Positions 9,039 through 15,942 of a stretch of DNA of 32,909 nt are shown here, in pieces (position 1 is the stretch's first letter; each line of letters begins with the position of its first letter). The notes beneath the pieces were generated by a model. That model searched no databases and was not told where the DNA came from. It saw only the letters and a program-made list of their open reading frames with translations. The position numbers were made by a program, and so were the translations under genes. The stretch covers positions 1 to 32,909 of the forward strand of contig NZ_AVCC01000031.1 in NCBI RefSeq assembly GCF_000622895.1. The letters are read 5' to 3'. Source of the stretch: Herminiimonas sp. CN. Lineage in GTDB: Bacteria > Pseudomonadota > Gammaproteobacteria > Burkholderiales > Burkholderiaceae_D.

Positions 9039-10865
9039 TCAATCGGCAGTCCCTTGCAGCCACGCCGCGCGCTTACGCACGCTCGCTTGCGGCTTGGCCT
9101 CGGCTTGCAGCGACCACTGCGGCACCGAATCGCTGGCCAGCGTGAGCTCGAACGCCATCAGCACATCGCCGCGGTACGCATGCAGCGCTACCGCATCGCC
9201 GACCCGGTAGCGCGCCAGCAGCGCATCCAGATTGGTCGCCGTCACCCGCAAGCCGTCCAGCGCCAGCAGCAGGTCTCCGGCCGACACCCCGCCCTGATGC
9301 GCCGCGCCGCCTTCATGCACATTGGCGACCTTGCAGAAACTGCCATTGCGCACGCCGCGCAAGCCGAGATCCGGCTTGCCCTTCTGGCGCCCGTCGGCCA
9401 GGTACACGCCGAACGGCGCCAGCAGTTTCTCCAGCGGCAGATCCTCGGTGCCGCGCACATAACGGTCGAAGAAACGCTTCAACTTGAGGCCGCTGACTTC
9501 GTCAAACAGCGCTTCGGCCTCCTGCTCGGAAATTCCGGTCAGCTTGCCGGCCTGTTTGCCGTGCGCATAAAAATCCCGTCCGTAGCGCTGCCACAGCGCG
9601 CGCATCACGTCGTCCAGCGATGTTTTTCCTCTGGTTTCGGCGCGGATGGTCAAGTCCAGCGCCAGCGCGATCAGGGCGCCTTTGGTGTAATAGCTGACGA
9701 TCGCGTTCGGCGCGTTTTCATCTTGGCGGTAGTACTTGGTCCAGGCGTCGAAACTGGATTCTGCCACGCTTTGCTTGCTGCGGCCGCTGCCGCGCAGCAC
9801 GCTGTTGAGGGTCTTCGCCACCAGTTTGAAATACGCTGCCTGGTCGATCAAGCCGCTGCGCAGCAGCATCAGGTCGTCGTAATAACTGGTGAAGCCCTCG
9901 AACAGCCACAGCAGCGAGGTGTAGTTCTCCACCTGCAAATCATACGGCGCAAACGCGGCCGGCTTGATGCGCTTGACGTTCCAGGTGTGGAAGTACTCAT
10001 GACTGCACAAGCCGAGAAAGGCGCGGTAGCCATCACTCATCTCCTGCGGCGCGGCGGTGCTCGGCAAATCCGCGCGAGCGCAGATCAGGGCGGTCGATGC
10101 GCGATGCTCCAGCCCGCCGTAGCCATCGCCCACCGCCATCGTCAGGAATACGTAGCGCTGCATCGGCGCGCGACGACGCTCGGGTTCGAACAGCGCGATC
10201 TGCGCCGCGCAGATTTTCTTCAGATCGGCGGCCAGCCGCGCCAAATCCAGGTTCGGCACCTGGCCGCTGACGACGATGTCGTGCGGCACGCCGTGCGCCT
10301 TGAAGCTGGCCAGCGCGAAATTCCCCATCTCGACCGGATGATCGATCAGCGCATCGTAGTCGTCGGCCGCATAGCTGCCGAAGCCGTAACGCTGCGCGCC
10401 CAGTTCCGGCAGGCTGGTTGCCACCCGCCAGTCCTGATAGGCGTCGCCGTCGGGGCGACGAATCTCGACCACGTGCTGCGCGTCCTCTTGCCCGGCCACG
10501 CGCAGGAACATGCTGCTGCCGTTGAAAAAGCCGTGGGTCTGATCCAGATGGGCGGCGCGCACCGACTGGTCCCATGCATACACTTCATACTGCACAGTTA
10601 ACGGGCCGTTGCACACGGCCGCTTGCCAGCTGTGCTTGTCCAGCTTGCGCAGCGCCACTTTCTTGCCGCCGGCCTCGGCCCGAATCTGCACGATGTTGCG
10701 GGCGAATTCGCGCAGCATGTAGCTGCCCGGAATCCAGGCCGGCAAACTCAGAACCTGACCCGACACATCCGGTGCCGGCACCGTCAGGACCACGGAAAAA
10801 AGGTGCGCGGCCGGATCGCTTGGGATAATCCGGTAACTAACAGCGTTTTTTTTCTCGACCTTCAT
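9039..10865 (-). CDS. M61-family metallopeptidase (glycyl aminopeptidase type) with PDZ domain
   Basis: 608 aa. The start at 10865 is chosen because GGGGGTG sits just upstream; the frame extends 8 codons further. Family hallmarks are the N-terminal beta domain with SLPAWIPGSYMLREFARN, the GGLEHRAST segment, and the zinc-binding HEYFH (about residues 289-293) in SHEYFHTWNVKRIKP, followed by LLWLFEGFTSYYDDL with a candidate third ligand. A C-terminal PDZ-like domain (about 510-590) includes GGAAHQGGVSAGDLLLALDG. M61 enzymes are gluzincin aminopeptidases preferring N-terminal Gly or Ala. No signal peptide is visible, so it is probably cytoplasmic. It starts one base after the DUF3429 stop, so the two are coupled. 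Confidence 0.9.
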   Translation of the reverse strand: MKVEKKNAVSYRIIPSDPAAHLFSVVLTVPAPDVSGQVLSLPAWIPGSYMLREFARNIVQIRAEAGGKKVALRKLDKHSWQAAVCNGPLTVQYEVYAWDQSVRAAHLDQTHGFFNGSSMFLRVAGQEDAQHVVEIRRPDGDAYQDWRVATSLPELGAQRYGFGSYAADDYDALIDHPVEMGNFALASFKAHGVPHDIVVSGQVPNLDLARLAADLKKICAAQIALFEPERRRAPMQRYVFLTMAVGDGYGGLEHRASTALICARADLPSTAAPQEMSDGYRAFLGLCSHEYFHTWNVKRIKPAAFAPYDLQVENYTSLLWLFEGFTSYYDDLMLLRSGLIDQAAYFKLVAKTLNSVLRGSGRSKQSVAESSFDAWTKYYRQDENAPNAIVSYYTKGALIALALDLTIRAETRGKTSLDDVMRALWQRYGRDFYAHGKQAGKLTGISEQEAEALFDEVSGLKLKRFFDRYVRGTEDLPLEKLLAPFGVYLADGRQKGKPDLGLRGVRNGSFCKVANVHEGGAAHQGGVSAGDLLLALDGLRVTATNLDALLARYRVGDAVALHAYRGDVLMAFELTLASDSVPQWSLQAEAKPQASVRKRAAWLQGTAD

Positions 10866-10866
10866 G

Positions 10867-11324
10867 TCACCCCCGTACATTACCGGCAATGACTGTCAAT
10901 GCCAGCAACACCACCACCGCACAGGTCAGGATAAAACGCATGCGCAGGAACCATTGCGGCAAGCCATACCAGCCAAATACATGCCTATCGACCTGATAGG
11001 CACCGATGAAACCCGCCATCAGCACCGCAAAGCCGAAGCCACCGACTGTGGTGGCAAACAGCGAAATAATCGCCGGCACCATGCCCCACAATAATATTTT
11101 TTGGTCTGTTCTATCGACAGATGATCAGACACCAGCGCACCGCCCCAGTGTATGCCGCCGAGGAAAGACAGAATCGCAATGCTGTATGCGAGTTGCCCGC
11201 GCATGAACACCCCGATCCAGTCCGGATGCACGGTCCAGCTGGCCAGCATCAGCAGCACGAAAGGAATCAGGCCGGCAAAGCCGAGCACGTGCGCAAAGCG
11301 CTTATTCAGAAAATGGGTATTCAT
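10867..11324 (-). pseudogene. DUF3429 membrane protein, frameshifted
   Basis: Two overlapping frames together make one about 152-residue DUF3429-type membrane protein. The first frame (start 11324) gives MNTHFLNKRFAHVLGF, a membrane helix and YSIAILSFLGGIHWGGAL, typical of the family, then runs into a nonsense tail ending at 11019. The second frame resumes with ILLWGMVPAIISLF and three further helices, ending at 10867. They are joined by a one-base shift at the run of six T on the plus strand (11097-11102; A6 on the coding strand), where a seventh A would restore the frame. It could be a homopolymer sequencing error, a real mutation, or slippage expression. The downstream M61 gene starts one base after its stop. 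Function of DUF3429 is unknown. Confidence 0.8.
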
Positions 11325-11380
11325 GGCAGGAATCGGGATGCGCCGGCACCAGATTGAGTGAGTTGGTCAGGCCGATAGTG

Positions 11381-11426
11381 TAACGGGGATGCTGGTAAAA
11401 AACTAACGGGGATGCTGATAAAAAAA
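11381..11426. repeat. Tandem duplication, 2 x 23 bp
   Basis: Two adjacent 23-nt units, 11381-11403 and 11404-11426, share TAACGGGGATGCTG, then G or A, then TAAAAAA. They differ at one internal position and the last base. The second unit runs into the A-tract of the dsbC terminator. The pair lies between dsbC and the DUF3429 gene and may be a recent local duplication. Confidence 0.8.
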
Positions 11427-11448
11427 TGCCGCATGGTGAATGCGGCAT
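11420..11448 (-). terminator. Rho-independent terminator of dsbC
   Basis: ATGCCGCAT (11426-11434) and ATGCGGCAT (11440-11448) form a 9-bp stem with a 5-nt loop. On the minus strand it is followed by a run of T (11426 down to 11420). It is 30 nt past the dsbC stop. Confidence 0.85.
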
Positions 11449-11477
11449 CGCGTTATGAATAACAAGTCCAATGGTGC

Positions 11478-12191
11478 TTACTTGATCGTGGCCAGCTTGG
11501 CTTCCAGCCCCCGCGCATCGATGGCGCCGGGAATGCGCGTACCGTCGGCAAAGAAAATGGTCGGTGTGCCGGTCACCTTCAGCTTCTTGCCCAGTTCCAG
11601 CACTTTCTCGTGCGGAGTGGTACAGCTGGCGGCCGCGGCGGGCGCCACTTTGCCATTGAGCATCCAGTCATCCCATGCCTTGGAGCGATCCGCGCTGCAC
11701 CAGATGTCGCGCCCTTTTGCAACCGAATCCTCCGACAGGATGTTGTAGAGGAAAGTGTAGACCGTGATGTTGTCGATCCCTTGCAAGGTTTTGTCGAAGC
11801 GCTTGCAATAGCCGCAATTCGGGTCCTCGAACACCGCAATCACGCGCTTGCCATTGCCCTTGACCACCTTCATCGCGGAAGCCAGCGGCAGGTCGGCGAA
11901 CTTGATCCTGCTGACTTCGTCAACCCGCGCCTTGGTGTAATCCTGGTAGGTCTTGGTGTCCACAATGCGGCCGATGAAAAGATACTTGGCCTTCTCGTCG
12001 GTGTACAGAATATCGCTGCCGACACGGACTTCATACAAGCCCGAATAAGGCGTCTTGGTCACCGAATCGACTTTCGCGTCCGGCCCGAGACGCGGCTCGA
12101 TCATCTTCTTTACCGCCAGCTCCTGGCCGGTTTCAGCCACAGCCCACGCCGAGAATAATGCCAGCATCGCTGCAAGTGCCAATTTCTGCAT
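11478..12191 (-). CDS. dsbC: Thiol:disulfide interchange protein (disulfide isomerase) DsbC
   Basis: 237 aa periplasmic disulfide isomerase/reductase. The start at 12191 gives a signal peptide MQKLALAAMLALFSAWAVA with likely cleavage after residue 19. An N-terminal dimerisation domain follows, then a thioredoxin-fold domain with the active site CGYC (Cys126/Cys129) in FEDPNCGYCKRF. A second cysteine pair (Cys165, Cys190) fits the structural disulfide of DsbC. The cis-Pro loop GTPTIFFADG is present near the C-terminus. Length matches the family. In the periplasm it would be kept reduced by DsbD, which is not in this window. It lies 58 bp downstream of the UbiH-family gene on the same strand. 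Confidence 0.93.
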   Translation of the reverse strand: MQKLALAAMLALFSAWAVAETGQELAVKKMIEPRLGPDAKVDSVTKTPYSGLYEVRVGSDILYTDEKAKYLFIGRIVDTKTYQDYTKARVDEVSRIKFADLPLASAMKVVKGNGKRVIAVFEDPNCGYCKRFDKTLQGIDNITVYTFLYNILSEDSVAKGRDIWCSADRSKAWDDWMLNGKVAPAAAASCTTPHEKVLELGKKLKVTGTPTIFFADGTRIPGAIDARGLEAKLATIK

Positions 12192-12249
12192 TTCTTTACT
12201 CCGAATTGATTTTGTTATGGCAGAAACACCGCCTGAATATCTGAATTTA

Positions 12250-13491
12250 TTATTTGCTGCCCAAAGCATGCGAGATCAAATACCGCTTTATGACAGGGAT
12301 CCTGTCGATCAAGTTCAATCCGGCATTCAGAACCATGCGCACCGGCGCAAGCTCGGTCGCAAAAAGCCGCGCCAGACTATCGGTCGCGAATTGCATCAAC
12401 AGGGTGTCTTCCTTGCGGCCGCGCGCATAACGCGCCAACACCCGCGCGTCGCCGCAGTCGCGATGCGCTTCGCGCGTTGCGATCGCCTCCAGCAGCACGG
12501 CAACGTCCGCAAAACCCAGATTCATTCCGTGCCCCGCCAGCGGATGCACCACGTGTGCGGCATCGCCGACCAAGGCCACGCGTGGAGCAACAATCGCATG
12601 CGGGCGAATCAGTGCCAACGGAAATGCCTTCACTTCCTCCGGCTGCACCGGGCGCAACAATCCCAGCTGCTCGCCGCAGAACGCTTGCAAGCGCACCGCG
12701 ATCTGGGCCGGCGACTCGCGCATCAAGGTCTCCGCCAGCGCCTCCGGCGCCGACCAGACCAGCGACACGCGCTGGCCCGGCAGCGGCAGCAAGGCCACGA
12801 TCCCTTCGGTAGCAGTAAACCACTGATAGGCAACTCCATGATGCAGTTTATCGCACTCAAAATTGGTCACCACGCCGCGTTGTCCGTACGAGCGGTAATC
12901 AATCCCGATATCACACTGATTGCGGACCCAGGACTGCCCGCCATCTGCTCCCACCACCAGCGCTGCACGCAGCGTTCCGCCGTTTTCCAGCGTGATGGCG
13001 GCAGCGTCGCCATTGCTGCACAATGCAGTTGCACGCCCCTGCACCGAGCGCACTCTGGGCGCGAATTTCAGCGCCGTATCCAACGCCGCATTCAGATTGC
13101 GATCTTCGACAATCCACGCCAGCGCACCGACCTGCGCGCCATACGCATCAAAGCCGAGCACGCCGGAATGCTCGCCGCCATCGCCTTGTACCACCATTTC
13201 ATCCACCGTCGCGACACGCGCCGCATCCAGCGCATCCCACGCCTTGAGCGAAGACAGCAATGCATGCGCAACATGGTTCAGTGCATACACCCGCGCATCC
13301 CACCCCTGCGTCAAAGCAGATGCATCCCGGGATGGCGCCGCTGCGGGACTAAGCAGCGTAACGTTCAAACCTGCCTGGGCAAAACCCAGCGCAGTCACCT
13401 TGCCGATGACGCCATTACCGACGACACAAACATCACTCTGGACCGCAAACGTGGAACAGGTAGTCACTGAAAATGAAGATGAAGTATTCAT
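12250..13491 (-). CDS. UbiH/UbiF/VisC-family FAD-dependent monooxygenase
   Basis: 413 aa flavoprotein hydroxylase. Visible motifs are the FAD-binding VCVVGNGVIGKVTALGFAQAG (GxGxxG, about residues 21-41), a DG motif VVGADGGQSWVRNQ, and the family signature ALVGDAAHVVHPLAGHGMNLGF with the second FAD-binding GD. The C-terminus is normal (LINAGLNLIDRIPVIKRYLI-like). Such enzymes hydroxylate the benzoquinone ring at C5, C6 or C1 in ubiquinone synthesis. Which position (UbiH, UbiF, UbiI or UbiM) cannot be fixed without a phylogeny. The tRNA-Phe promoter lies upstream in the opposite direction. Confidence 0.88.
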   Translation of the reverse strand: MNTSSSFSVTTCSTFAVQSDVCVVGNGVIGKVTALGFAQAGLNVTLLSPAAAPSRDASALTQGWDARVYALNHVAHALLSSLKAWDALDAARVATVDEMVVQGDGGEHSGVLGFDAYGAQVGALAWIVEDRNLNAALDTALKFAPRVRSVQGRATALCSNGDAAAITLENGGTLRAALVVGADGGQSWVRNQCDIGIDYRSYGQRGVVTNFECDKLHHGVAYQWFTATEGIVALLPLPGQRVSLVWSAPEALAETLMRESPAQIAVRLQAFCGEQLGLLRPVQPEEVKAFPLALIRPHAIVAPRVALVGDAAHVVHPLAGHGMNLGFADVAVLLEAIATREAHRDCGDARVLARYARGRKEDTLLMQFATDSLARLFATELAPVRMVLNAGLNLIDRIPVIKRYLISHALGSK

Positions 13492-13537
13492 GACCGCATT
13501 ATAACGGCTGCATGAAAAAGAAAATTACCGATCCGCT

Positions 13538-13566
13538 TTGCATATTGAAAATTCCTTTGCTATAAT
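13538..13566 (+). promoter_or_regulatory. tRNA-Phe promoter
   Basis: TTGCAT (13538-13543), a 17-nt spacer and a perfect TATAAT (13561-13566) are followed by the tRNA 11 nt later. Position and quality make this a convincing sigma-70 promoter. Confidence 0.85.
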
Positions 13567-13576
13567 TCGCCTCCTT

Positions 13577-13652
13577 GGCCTGGTAGCTCAGTCGGTAGAG
13601 CAGAGGATTGAAAATCCTTGTGTCGGTGGTTCGATTCCGCCCCGGGCCACCA
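13577..13652 (+). tRNA. tRNA-Phe (anticodon GAA)
   Basis: 76 nt including an encoded CCA end. The acceptor stem GGCCTGG/CCGGGCC pairs with one T-G wobble. The D arm GCTC-AGTCGGTA-GAGC, the anticodon stem GAGGA/TCCTT with loop TTGAAAA, and the T arm GGTGG-TTCGATT-CCGCC all fold. The anticodon GAA is at 13610-13612. Its 3' end appears to have served as an integration site, since an integrase remnant lies 75 nt downstream. Confidence 0.97.
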
Positions 13653-13672
13653 AGTATTAGCAGCAAAAAAAC

Positions 13673-13702
13673 AAGGGCTTACAGAAATGTAAGCCCTTTG
13701 TC
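13673..13702 (+). terminator. Terminator of tRNA-Phe
   Basis: AAGGGCTTACA and TGTAAGCCCTT form an 11-bp stem with a GAAA tetraloop (13673-13698), followed by a short T-rich stretch. It begins 21 nt after the tRNA. A run of A on the left may let it act in both directions. Confidence 0.8.
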
Positions 13703-13726
13703 ATTTCTGGCACTGTCAACCAGGTG

Positions 13727-13807
13727 TCAACCTCCGTTTAATCCCGATAGCGGATTCAACTTCACCGCCTCTTGCACATGGTCTGGTGCCAAGTGCGCAT
13801 ACTGCAT
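13727..13807 (-). pseudogene. C-terminal remnant of a tyrosine integrase
   Basis: The minus strand from 13807 to the TGA at 13727 reads MQYAHLAPDHVQEAVKLNPL and then six more residues. YAHLAPDH is the strongly conserved segment around the nucleophilic Tyr at the C-terminus of phage and island integrases. Residues encoded upstream of this (from about 13808) show no integrase similarity, so only the last 25 or so codons survive. Its place next to a tRNA 3' end is the classic location of an integrated element. Inferred: an element once sat here and was lost by a deletion that left the integrase tail. Confidence 0.75.
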
Positions 13808-13822
13808 GTCATAGCCGCCCGC

Positions 13823-13857
13823 GCAGAAGGCCCCGGCATTTCCCGGCGGCCTTCTGC
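13823..13857. repeat. 10-bp inverted repeat downstream of the stress-protein gene
   Basis: GCAGAAGGCC (13823-13832) and GGCCTTCTGC (13848-13857) flank a 15-nt GC-rich centre. It lies 45 nt past the stop of the minus-strand UspA gene. A strong stem would form, but there is no T tract, so a terminator role is uncertain. Confidence 0.6.
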
Positions 13858-13901
13858 CACGCATCAGACACGCGGGGCCGGAAGACTCTTCGCAGCAGGT
13901 C

Positions 13902-14714
13902 TTAGTTCGACATCAGAACCGGCACTGTCATGTGCCGAAGTATGTAGCGGGTGCCGGCGCCGCGACTGACAAACGGCAGCCCGATATGGCCTTGAGCACC
14001 CATGACCAGCAGGTCGGATCCGAGGTCAGCGGCCCTGTTAAGCAGCATGTCCATGATGCCGATCTCGGTGGCCAGCATGGTTTCGGAGTCGGCCTGGATG
14101 CCGTGGCAGGCAAGATGGCGGATTACTGCATCGCAGTTGTTGCGCGCCTCTTCAGCGGTGACGGAGAACGACAGTACTGTGGCCTTATCGCAGCCTTCGA
14201 TCAGCAACAGGGCGTCGCAGAGCGCACGGGCCGCCTCGCGCGAATTGCTCCAGGCGATCAGCGGGTGCTTGGCCACTTCGGCGAAAGTGCCGACGTAGGG
14301 CAGGATCAGGACTGGCCGGCCGGAATTGAGGGCCACTTCCTCAACCAGATCAGCCGGCGCATAGGACTTGGCCATTTCGTCGTGCTGGCCCATTACGACC
14401 AGGTCGGCATGGCGCGCCAGGTCGGTAATATGGTGCAGCACTTCAGTTTCGCTGCCGCGGTTGATATCGTGCCATTCGGCCTGCGGCAGGCCGGCAGCGG
14501 CTTTCTCAAACGCTGCCTTGCTGGCCTCGGCAGCTTCGGTGTATGCCGGAGTAGGCCAGGTCGAAACCATGCCCACCGTTTGCGACGGGGCCAGCTGTCC
14601 AAACACGCCAACCAGCCGCGCTTGATGCTGGCGCGCCAGCGATACCGCCAATTCCAGTCTTGATGCAGTGCGTTTGCTTTGGTCCAGGTGAACCATCAAA
14701 TTCTTCAATGACAT
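13902..14714 (-). CDS. Universal stress protein, two UspA domains
   Basis: 270 aa with two UspA-type alpha/beta domains in tandem (about residues 1-145 and 150-270). The start at 14714 follows GGAGA at good spacing. The second domain ends with LLVMGAQGHIGLPFVSRGAG, close to the ATP-binding G-2x-G-9x-G(S/T) motif, though with Ala in the final position. The first domain has VVMGQHDEMA and lacks the glycine pattern, so it probably does not bind ATP. Such proteins respond to stress or growth arrest. It stands alone between the tRNA-Phe integration scar and the beta-oxidation locus; a 390-bp gap lies upstream. Confidence 0.88.
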   Translation of the reverse strand: MSLKNLMVHLDQSKRTASRLELAVSLARQHQARLVGVFGQLAPSQTVGMVSTWPTPAYTEAAEASKAAFEKAAAGLPQAEWHDINRGSETEVLHHITDLARHADLVVMGQHDEMAKSYAPADLVEEVALNSGRPVLILPYVGTFAEVAKHPLIAWSNSREAARALCDALLLIEGCDKATVLSFSVTAEEARNNCDAVIRHLACHGIQADSETMLATEIGIMDMLLNRAADLGSDLLVMGAQGHIGLPFVSRGAGTRYILRHMTVPVLMSN

Positions 14715-15104
14715 TTTTATTCTCCGCTTCGTCAAAAAAACTATTTTCAGTTAACTCCAAATGGTGACCGTCAGCAGCCGGCAACGAATCCGCGCGCGCC
14801 TGTTTCACACGAAGCGTCTTGATGCCGATTCCTGCTTCGATGTATCAAGTATATGCAAATTCCAACGCGCTGATTTGCATTTAAAGCCGAGCCGTCCGCT
14901 TTATTGCTTGAGACCTCCGATGAACCATGATAATTCCAGCGTTCGCAAATACAGCACGGTCTTTGGAACGGCACAACACACCAGCCATAGCCGGCCGCTA
15001 TTGAGCAAACTGCTGGCATAGGGGCGCGCAGCGCAATCCTTGCTGCAGGCGGCGGATCAGTTGGATGGCAACTGCCTCAATCCCGTATAGCTGCGCCGAA
15101 TGCG
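14715..15104. other. 390-bp gap, no gene recognised
   Basis: Short open frames exist on both strands (for example 14761-15021 plus) but none has a ribosome site, a recognisable motif or natural-looking composition. A small hairpin, CAGTTG-GATGG-CAACTG, near 15060 lies just past the enoyl-CoA isomerase-like gene and has no T tract. The region should contain the promoter of the universal stress gene, but I could not identify it. Confidence 0.5.
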
Positions 15105-15869
15105 TCAGGAAAATTGCGTAAAGTCCGGTTTGCGCTTCTCGAAAAAGGCGCTGAATGCCTCCTTCGCTTCCGGCGCAGACAGCATAGCGCGGAAATGCTG
15201 CCCCTCCTCCGCTATTTTGGCTGCAATCGCCTCCTGCTGATGGCCCTTCATCAGGCGCTTGGTCAGGCGGATCGAGGCAGCCGGCAAGGCGGCCAGTTTG
15301 GCGGCCTGCTGCTGTGCGACCTCCAGTAGCTGATCGGCCGCCACGACCCGATTGACCAAGCCCATCTGGCACGCTTCCTGAGCGGAAAACGCTTCGCCCA
15401 GCAGCAATTTTTCGGCGGCGCGCTGATAGCCGACAATCTGCGGCAACAGCAGGCTGGAGGCGGCTTCCGGGCACAGGCCGAGTTGCGCGAACGGCATCGA
15501 GAAGCGGGCGTTATCGGCCGCATACACCAGGTCGCAATGCATCAGCATGGTGGTGCCGATCCCGACCGCAGCACCGGATACCGCCGCCACGATCGGCTTG
15601 CCGGCCTGGCTGATCTGGCGCAGAAACTGGAACACCGGACTGGTTTCGGTGCGCGGCGGATTCGCCACGAAATCCGCCAGGTCGTTACCGGCGGTAAAAA
15701 TCTCCGGCTTACCGACGAACAGGATCGCGCGCACCGCATCGTCGGTTTCGGCAGCCTGCAAGGCATCTGCCATGCTTTGATACATTGCGGCAGTGATCGC
15801 ATTCTTCTTGTCCGGGCGATTGAATTCTATCGTCAGGATACCCGCGTTGTTGCCGGTCAAAATCTCCAT
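15105..15869 (-). CDS. Crotonase-family protein, probably Delta3,Delta2-enoyl-CoA isomerase type
   Basis: 254 aa. The ATG at 15869 has GGGAG 8 nt upstream, so it is preferred over the in-frame TTG at 15881. Crotonase motifs include FNRPDKKNAI, FTAGNDLADF (oxyanion hole) and AVSGAAVGIGTTMLMHCD. Where hydratases have GGGCEL with a catalytic Glu, this protein has VGIGTTML. The second Glu is kept in LGLCPEAASSLLLP. One glutamate plus the PEAASS pattern resembles Delta3,Delta2-enoyl-CoA isomerases, which shift double bonds so unsaturated fatty acids can enter beta-oxidation. Activity remains inferred. It lies downstream of the thiolase gene, separated by a terminator. Confidence 0.85.
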   Translation of the reverse strand: MEILTGNNAGILTIEFNRPDKKNAITAAMYQSMADALQAAETDDAVRAILFVGKPEIFTAGNDLADFVANPPRTETSPVFQFLRQISQAGKPIVAAVSGAAVGIGTTMLMHCDLVYAADNARFSMPFAQLGLCPEAASSLLLPQIVGYQRAAEKLLLGEAFSAQEACQMGLVNRVVAADQLLEVAQQQAAKLAALPAASIRLTKRLMKGHQQEAIAAKIAEEGQHFRAMLSAPEAKEAFSAFFEKRKPDFTQFS

Positions 15870-15886
15870 CTTGTCTCCCAAAAATT

Positions 15887-15919
15887 AAAAAAAGGCGCAC
15901 CAGCTTATGCTGGTGCGCC
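15887..15919 (-). terminator. Strong terminator after the thiolase gene
   Basis: GGCGCACCAGC (15894-15904) and GCTGGTGCGCC (15909-15919) form an 11-bp stem with a 4-nt loop, followed on the minus strand by seven T (15893-15887). It sits between the thiolase and the isomerase-like crotonase, so the latter is reached only by read-through or its own promoter. Confidence 0.88.
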
Positions 15920-15942
15920 CCTTGAGTCAGTCATCCTGGCGA

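Noticed and set aside
8985-10601. 538-codon open frame on the plus strand
   Set aside because: It lies antisense to the M61 peptidase, whose HEYFH and PDZ motifs are clear. The frame is open only because GC-rich coding DNA has few stops, and its product is low-complexity (Arg/Gln/His/Ala-rich).
11090-11105. Programmed -1 frameshift signal in DUF3429
   Set aside because: The site is C AAA AAA T, not the preferred A AAA AAG/C heptamer, and no stimulatory hairpin is evident. A sequencing error or simple mutation is more likely, so it is kept only as an alternative.
12055-13470. 471-codon open frame on the plus strand
   Set aside because: Antisense to the dsbC start and the UbiH-family gene; composition is that of a shadow frame.
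14818-14849. CTTGAT...ATCAAG inverted repeat resembling an FNR/ANR box upstream of the stress-protein gene
   Set aside because: The half-sites are 20 nt apart rather than the 4 nt of an FNR box, so the match is not meaningful.
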